This document shows, in pieces, positions 57,612 through 64,000 of a DNA stretch of 64,000 nucleotides. The translations under genes were made by a program, and so were the position numbers. The notes beneath the pieces are model-generated. The model did no database searches, had not been told where the DNA came from, and was given only the letters and a program-made list of their open reading frames with translations. Within the stretch, counting starts at the first letter, position 1. Every line of letters begins with the position of its first letter. Origin of the DNA: Chelonoidis abingdonii (Eukaryota > Chordata > Testudines > Testudinidae); NCBI RefSeq assembly GCF_003597395.2, contig NC_133777.1, positions 60,564,975 through 60,628,974 on the forward strand, given 5' to 3'.

Positions 57612-58537
57612 TAATGGTCCATTAAGCTATACAACTGACCCATTGAGAGAAGTTAAGGGATACACCTTAGGACTCAACAAGTCATTTGGGGCATGCCTAT
57701 GGACAGAAAAGGCTTCCAAGCCATGTGCTGGGCAGTTGTGTTTGAAACAACAGAAGCACAAGCCTCATGGCAAAAGACTATAAAAACACAGCTGCATCTT
57801 CTCTTTTTTTGTCTTCAGTCCTGCTTCTTACCTCTGGAGGAACTTTGCTACAAACTGAAGCTCTAAACAAAGGACTGAATGACTCATGCAAGGGTGGATG
57901 TATTCCAGAGGGATTTTCAAGCCAGCAAACTCACGAATACTGCTAGGAACCTGATATATGGACTTTGAAGTCTTTGTATGGCAGTTACTGTTTTACTATT
58001 TAGTATCTCTCTTCTTGTTCTTTCGTTTTTCTTTATAATAAACCTTTAGTTTTAGACACTAAAGGATTGGCTGACAGTGTGGATATTTTGGGTAAGATTC
58101 AAACCCATACTGACCTGGTAATGTGGCTGATCATTTGTAGTCAGAAGAACATTTTGTATATGTGAGCAGAGTTTTTTTTTTTTTTAAATAACTTCTCACT
58201 GTACTGGACCTAAGTGCTGATTGGGAGCCAGAGAACTGGAATGCAATCAAAAGGGGCTGTGTGATTTTTTTTCTTGCTTCTTGATAACCAGTGTGGGGGA
58301 TCAGAAGCTCGGTTTGTGACTGGTTGGGGAGTTTAACTTTGGGGTTACTCACCAGTCTTGGGAGTATCTGCTCTCCCTTTTGCACCCTGCCCTGACCTTG
58401 GCATTTCCAGTGAGGGCTGCCCCAGGCATCCTGAGTCACACTGGTGTAGTCCTACCAGGATCCACAGAACCAGATCATTTGGATTTTGGATCAGAATCCC
58501 ACGCTATTCCAAATTTGAAATTTTGATACTGAGAGTG
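57612..58537 (+). mobile_element. LTR and leader of an old LTR retrotransposon
   Basis: GACTATAAAAACACAGCTGC (a TATA-like box near 57780), GGAACTTTGCTACAAACTGA, GGACTGAATGACTCATGCA and ATAATAAACCTTTAGTTTTA (poly(A) signal, about 58036) follow in the order of an LTR promoter/terminator of a type I associate with turtle retroelements. It continues after the solo LTR at 59766 as a degenerate internal region. Class (ERV or Gypsy) not assigned. Confidence 0.6.
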
Positions 58538-59765
58538 TGTCAGGGTTCCCTCTCCACTCTGAACTCTAGGGTACAGATGTGGGGACCTGCATGAAAGATT
58601 CTCTAAGCTTATTTCTACCAGCTTAGGTTAAAAACTTCCCCAAAGTACAAATTCTTCCTTGTCCTTGGATGGTATTTCTGCCACCACGAAGTGAGTTAAA
58701 CAAAGATACAGGAAAAGTACCACTTGGAGTTCCTGTTTCCCCAAAATATTCCCCCAAGTCCTTTCACCCCCTTTCCTGGGGAGGCTTGAGAATAATATAC
58801 CAACCAAATAGGTAAACAAGGTGAGCACAGACCAGACCCTTTTAGTGTCCTAAAAACCAATCTGATTCTTGAAAACAGAACTTTATTATAAAGAAAAAAG
58901 TAAAAGAAGCATCTCTGTAAAATCAGGATGGAAGGTAATGTTACAGGGTAATTAAGATTTAAAACACAGAGGATTCCCCTCTAGGCAAAACTTTAAAGTT
59001 ACAAAAAAACAGGAATAAACCTCACTCTTAGCATTGGGAAAATTCGCAAACTAAGACAAAGATAATCTAATGCATTTCCTTGCTATTACTTACAATTTGT
59101 AATCTTAGATGCTTATTCCAGGTAGGGTTTTAGGAGATGCGTTTTTCCTGCCCTGGTCTCTGTCAGTCTGTTACTACTTGGAACCACTTAAACCCTACTT
59201 TCTGTATTTAATAAAATCGCTTTTTACTTATGAGTATGTAGTAATACCTGGGGGAGCAAACAACTGTGCATATCCCTCTACCACTGTTTTAGAGGGTGAA
59301 CAATTTGAGTTTACTCTGCATAAGCTTTATACAGGGTAAAATGGATTTATTTGGGTTTAGACCCCATTGGGAGTTGGGCATCTGAGTGCTAAACACAAGC
59401 CCACTTCTGTGAGCTGTTTTCAGGTAAACCTGCAGTTTTGGGGCAGGTAATTCAGACCCTGGGTCTGTATTGAAGCAGATGGCTCAGCAAGACAGCGTGC
59501 TGGGGTCCTGAGCTGGCAGGGAAAACAGGAGCAGAGGTAGTCTTGGCACATCAGTTGGCAGCTCCCAATGGGGTTTCTGTGAGCCAGCCTGTCACAGTGG
59601 CAGTGACAGAACAACAGACAGCCAAAACAAAACCTCCCCCCACAGATTTGAAAGGATCTTCTTCCCTTATTCATTGGTCAGGTGCCAATGAGGTTATTTG
59701 AGCTTCTTAACCCCTTACAGGTAAAGGAGGGATTTTATGCTATCCTTAGGTGTATGTTTATGACA
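58538..59765 (-). mobile_element. Solo LTR with perfect 5-bp duplication
   Basis: TGTCAGGGTTCCCTC at the left and TGTATGTTTATGACA at the right give TG...CA boundaries. GAGTG occurs immediately before (58533-58537) and after (59766-59770). It interrupts the older retrotransposon. The inner piece 59167-59609 looks like yet another LTR-type insertion (TTTATACAGGGTAAAATGG, GAGCTGGCAGGGAAAACAGG). Confidence 0.88.
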
Positions 59766-60970
59766 GAGTGTTAAAAGTTAAAGTTAATCACAATGAGTGA
59801 TCCACAATCAAAACTGAAAGCCCTGAGAGATCTTCAGTGCAGGAAAGATTAGCTGAATAAAGAGCCAAGCAAGCTCATCAAAGACAGATGGAACAGCTTG
59901 CTGCTATAGAAAAAGCTGCCCAGGAACGCAGAAGGCAAAGACTGGAACCTAAGGCAGACTTAATGAAAGTCCAGTTTACAATGATGTTGGTATGTTGTTT
60001 AATAATGATGTGGTAACCATATTTAATCAGGGTAATGTCATAACCCAGTCCCAGAAAAAATATAAATGTGAATCCTCTGTATTATCTGTAACTGACAGGG
60101 AGATCTGTGAAGGGGGGTGGGAGGGGTGTTGTATGTGTTTAACCAGGTATGCTATAACAAGGAAGAGAGTGTCTCTAGCCTTGGGATTGTGGAAAATAGC
60201 TGTTTTTCCAGTCAATAAACCAGTTTATATGGTGAATGTCTGTCTAATATCTCAGGGTACGTCTACACTACCCGCCGGATCGGTGGGTAGTGATCGATCC
60301 AGCGGGGATATAGTGTCTACTCTAGACACAATAAATCGACCCCCGAGCGCTCCCCGTTGACTCCTGTACTCCACCACCACACCAGGCAGAGTTGACGGGA
60401 GCGGCAGCAGTCGACTCACCGCAGTGAAGACACTGTGATGAGTAGGTCTAAGTATGTCAACTTCAGCTACATTAGTCACGTAGCTGAAGTTGCATAACTT
60501 AGATTGATTCCCTCCCCTCCCGTCCCCAATGTAGATCAAGCTTCAGAAGTGAATCTGGAATTAGATGAAGTGCAGAAAGAAGCTCAGGAAAACATTTGTT
60601 AGAGCATATTAATGTTGATCGTCAGTTTAAAGCCCTAACTGAGGAAGGAAAGGGTAGATTTTTGGTGGGTGATGGATTGCTGGTAAGTGAAGTTTGTAAA
60701 AATGAGCCTGACCCAGATAAAAGTGATGTGCTTAAAGTAGCTCAGTGTGATGAGCAACTGTTTGTGGAAAGCAACAGTTTATCTGTTGATGAGAAAGCAA
60801 GCTGGAAGCAATGAGAGTGGGAGCATCCCCTTAGATCTTAGCAATCTAAATGTTCATCTTTATGACAGCGCTCATCCCCTTCAAGCTGAAAATATGGAGG
60901 AAGATGACAATCTTGATGATTCAAATAAATATGCGCCACACTTGAGCGACACCTGCACTATGGGATATAT
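59766..60970 (+). pseudogene. Degenerate internal region of an LTR retrotransposon
   Basis: After GTTAATCACAATGAGTGATC, short pieces of a charged reading frame appear (LAAIEKAAQERRRQRLE at about 59900; LSNLNVHLYDSAHPLQAENM at about 60840), broken by many stops. No protease, reverse-transcriptase or integrase motif is visible. The piece is interrupted by the Harbinger MITE at 60255-60542. Confidence 0.55.
60255..60542. mobile_element. Harbinger MITE, 288 bp
   Basis: GGGTACGTCTACACTACCCG at the left and CCAATGTAGATCAAGCT at the right are imperfect inverted repeats, flanked by TCA on both sides (60252-60254, 60543-60545), a 3-bp duplication. The interior has TCGATC/CGATCC palindromes and TAGCTGAAGTTGCATAACTT. 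Confidence 0.85.
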
Positions 60971-61334
60971 CATCCCCTTACTGCATGTTTGCATATCCAG
61001 TTAAATGTATTTAAAAATATCACATTATATGTAAACTGAGATACTAGCACAGAAACTTATTTGAATAAACTTAATACAATTGTCTGTACAGACTTTTTCC
61101 CAATGTATGTAATGTCTTCTTTATTACTTGTATTTTTAATAGCAGAAGTTCTGCAGTTCTCAGAGACTCATTAAAATTATTTTCCAGCACTGAAAGTCAT
61201 TTTTCAAAACACAAGTTTGAGAAAATACTACATTGTCTTAACATACATCCAATATTTTATCGTGGACTGTGAAATGATCTTCTTTATGTCTCTCATTGAT
61301 TTCTGTGGTAGAAGACTTTAATTTGAAATGTTTA

Positions 61335-61612
61335 ATTGATTCAAAAGCCATAAGGGACCATTGTAGATAACACATACCACCTGCATAATATGGACCATAT
61401 CTTTTACAAGAACATCCAGTCTTAATTTTAAAAGTGCCAGTGATGGAGAATCCACTACGACCCTTGATAAGTTCTTCCAATGGTTAATTATCCTCACTAT
61501 AAAAAACAAACTCCTTATTTCAAGTCTCAATTTGTCAATATTCAACTTTTAGCCATTAGCATCATTTCTCTCACACCCAATGCTGCACAACATCCTTGCA
61601 CAAGTTCAATCT
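61335..61612 (-). mobile_element. CR1 LINE 3' end
   Basis: AAGGGACCATTGTAGATAAC, AGAACATCCAGTCTTAATTT, GTGATGGAGAATCCACTACG, CCAATGGTTAATTATCCTCA and TTATTTCAAGTCTCAATTTG are the reverse complement of the CR1 3' UTR seen at 21040-21347. Confidence 0.88.
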
Positions 61613-61821
61613 GTCTGGGTAAGTGTGACCTTACTCAGTGAGAAACTCTTCCTAGAAGAGATTTTTTAGAGAGCATGGGAAATTTGGAAGGGCATGGACA
61701 GATTATTTCATAGGGTCCTGCTGCAATGGGCAAGGGGAAGGGCCAGGAGGCAGTACAGAGGCATGAAGCATGGGATGGCTCTGATACCTGATGGATACCA
61801 AAGATTTGCAGATGTCAGGGC

Positions 61822-62452
61822 CAGGGCCGGTGCAAGGAAGTTTTGCGCCTTAGGCAAAACTTCCATCTTGCTCCACCCTCCCCAGCTAACCCCGCCCACC
61901 GCCCCCCCATGGCAGCTAACTAGCCAGTTCCCCTCCCCCCTGAGGAGCCCCCCCCCCCCCCACCAGGGCAGCTAACCCCACAAGGGGAGCCCCTCCTCAC
62001 AGCAGCAAACCCCCACCTCCACAGCAGCTAACTCAGCCCAGGGAGCTCCCCCATGGAACCTAATCTACCCCTCTCCCCGGAAGCTAACCCCACCCCCCTC
62101 TGCGGCAGCTAACACCGCCCACCACGGCATCTAACTCCGCCCCAGCTCTCCTCCACTGAGCACGCTGGAGCTGCTCTAATTCTCCTCCCATCCCAGGCTT
62201 GCGGCGGCGATTGGAGGAGACTTAGAGCACGGGCTGTGTGCTCAGCAGAGGAGGCAAAGTGGAGGTGATCTGGGGTGGGGAGCGGTTCCCCTGTGCGCCC
62301 CTCCCCCCCGTTACTGTGGGCGACCCTCCCCGTGCCCCCCACCCCAGCTCACCTCCACTCCACATCCTTGCCTGAGTGGGCTTTTAGGCACCCTCAACCA
62401 CTAGGTGCCCTAGGTGGCTGCCTAGTTTGCCTAAATGGTTGCACCAGCCCTG
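61822..62452. mobile_element. hAT-like MITE, 631 bp
   Basis: CAGGGCCGGTGCAAGGA at the left and GGTTGCACCAGCCCTG at the right are inverted repeats. The flanks GTCAGGGC (61814-61821) and GTAAGGGC (62453-62460) match 7/8. The interior is C-rich with repeated 'cagcTAAC' units (CAGCTAACCCC style), possibly a small decayed tandem array at 61885-62140. Confidence 0.9.
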
Positions 62453-62460
62453 GTAAGGGC

Positions 62461-64000
62461 CAATGCACTGTACTGTAGTGAGGGGGAGAATCCTAAACTG
62501 TTGGTGGAAGAATGAAAGGAAATGTTGCAAGTACAAACCAGCTGCCTCCACTCCTTGTGCAGGAATAACCTTCATGGGAGACAATTGGGGTCAATATTTT
62601 CTTTCACCCTTTTTGTAACATCTATACTTACTGCTGAAAAGCAACCACTTCTGAGATGGAAGACATAAATTAACCACTGCACAGTACACATGCACAAATG
62701 TAGGGGGTGAGAAAATGTTGGTCAAACGCAAGCATTTTATATTTGAGTTCAAGTTCCTCAAGGCTTGGGCTCATATTCAAAGATGCTGCTGCACTGCATT
62801 ATCAGAGGTGCTGTCCCTGGGTTGCTGTCACTAGTGACACTCTACAGTCACTATGCTACTAGTCACTAAGGCAGTGTATAAAAAACAAATTGCTCATCTC
62901 ATTCTAACTGAACAAAATTAAGCAAGACGCTTACATGCCCCTTTTCTTACTATTACTGGTATTGAGGTAGCACCTGCCGGCAGCCATCAGGGATTCATGC
63001 CCCGCTGATAAGCTAAATTAACTTACATATTTTAGGGAACTCTTTCTCTAACAATACCCAAACATTTTATCTCTAGTTTTAGTATACAGAACATTAGCAT
63101 TTCAATCTGCCTAAATCCAAAAGCTGTTAGCTAATCAAGAGAGATTATCTGAATAGTACTTTCTATTAGAGGATAGAAAAGCACTTTACAATTAATCAAT
63201 CAATCAATCCTCAACACACACCTCTGAAGCTGGTGAGTATTATTGACTCCGTTTTATAGACTGGGAAACTAGGTGCAGAAAGCAGAGCTGCTAAGGCCTG
63301 ATTTTTCAAAAAGTGAGGTGTGCAAAATATGTATCTAATATAAATGGGTAAGTACCCAAACAAGGTGGATAATGCAAATGGACAGTTATATGTCTGAACA
63401 GCTATCTGCATACTCAGGATTACTCATGGCTAAACAAGGCAAACACCTCATCTGTTTGTAATGAGGCCCTAAATTATGTGACCTAGTCATGTAGGAACTT
63501 AGCTAGATGATCAAGAATGATACCTAGAATGGTACTGTGAAGTGTTAAGTCTCATTAGTGAGTCATTCTTATGACATTAGAGAAACTGAGATTACTAGGC
63601 TTTCAATCAGTATTTAATTATCTTAGTGATGGCAGTGATTCACAGCTCCCAACCCAGCATAACTTTTAAAAAATTCCCTCCCACATGTATTTTTCCAATT
63701 ACCTGTCACTTTGAAATTGTGAGTGGTTTTTCATAATGGTTTTTGTTGATTTCTCAGTAAAATCATAGTAAAGCCTCTTTTACAATAGAACAAAGATCCA
63801 TAAATGAGTCAATAGCAAGAACTTGTGATGCTAGATTTTTATATTTTAAATTGCTATTGAAATTACTTCAGATACTTTTGGGTTAAAATCATAGCAAAGA
63901 TGAGAACTAATCTGATTTGATTTAAAATTCTCAATAACAGAGTGGTATCCATTCATAATGCATTTAATATAGAACAGACTTTATTATTCCATCATCCTTC
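62461..64000. other. Intergenic sequence to the window end
   Basis: AT-rich and without recognisable gene structure. A MIR-like scrap lies at 63175-63290 (TATTGACTCCGTTTTATAGA, CTGGGAAACTAGGTGCAG), preceded by an AATC microsatellite. Confidence 0.5.

Noticed and set aside
59992..60360. 122-codon ORF
   Set aside because: It runs from a degenerate retroelement across the boundary of the Harbinger MITE at 60255, so it is a chance fusion.
43840..64000. Possible 5' exons of the neighbouring gene (NEDD4 by mammalian synteny)
   Set aside because: No segment resembled C2, WW or HECT sequence or a CpG-rich first exon.

Overview
This is animal nuclear DNA, most likely from a turtle. The evidence is the combination of CR1 LINE tails, a tRNA-derived SINE that shares the CR1 3' end, many hAT and PIF/Harbinger miniature elements, and LTR families of a kind I associate with turtle genomes. 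The species call is inference. The protein-coding signal is one vertebrate gene, RFX7, on the + strand.

RFX7 fills roughly the first two thirds. The window opens inside an intron, so the N-terminal exon or exons lie upstream. Seven exons are readable: 3064-3146, 4690-4812, 18226-18342, 21613-21697, 22436-22643, 32780-33075 and the 3.3-kb terminal coding exon beginning at 35109, with the stop at 38418-38420. Joined, they keep one open frame of 1407 residues. They encode the RFX winged-helix DNA-binding domain, a PTLPNL motif fitting the ankyrin-binding PxLPx[I/L] pattern, and the long low-complexity regulatory C-terminus. A 3.9-kb 3' UTR probably ends just after an AATAAA at 42288. The intron at 18343-21612 is not GT-AG. 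It begins with an exact U12-type donor (ATATCCTTT), has a CCTTAA branch motif 11 nt before the acceptor, and ends in AC. The minor spliceosome is therefore predicted to be needed to join the two halves of the DNA-binding domain.

The introns hold layered transposons: a TA-flanked MITE inside a hAT MITE (2.0-2.4 kb); two SINEs inside a dead hAT transposase (11.3-12.6 kb); a hAT MITE inside a CR1 tail (20.1-20.8 kb); and a 3.6-kb BED/DUF659-type hAT with broken transposase (26.5-30.1 kb).

From 42.3 kb to the end I find no host gene. The region looks intergenic and is dominated by repeats: a CR1 LINE (42.7-43.8 kb), foldback and MIR-like repeats, a Harbinger transposase copy with one frameshift (53.1-54.7 kb), a hAT foldback element split by an LTR that carries its own MITE (54.9-57.4 kb), and an old LTR retrotransposon split by a solo LTR with a perfect 5-bp duplication and by a Harbinger MITE (57.6-61.0 kb). 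I know that NEDD4 lies beyond the 3' end of RFX7 in mammals; no NEDD4 exon was recognised here.
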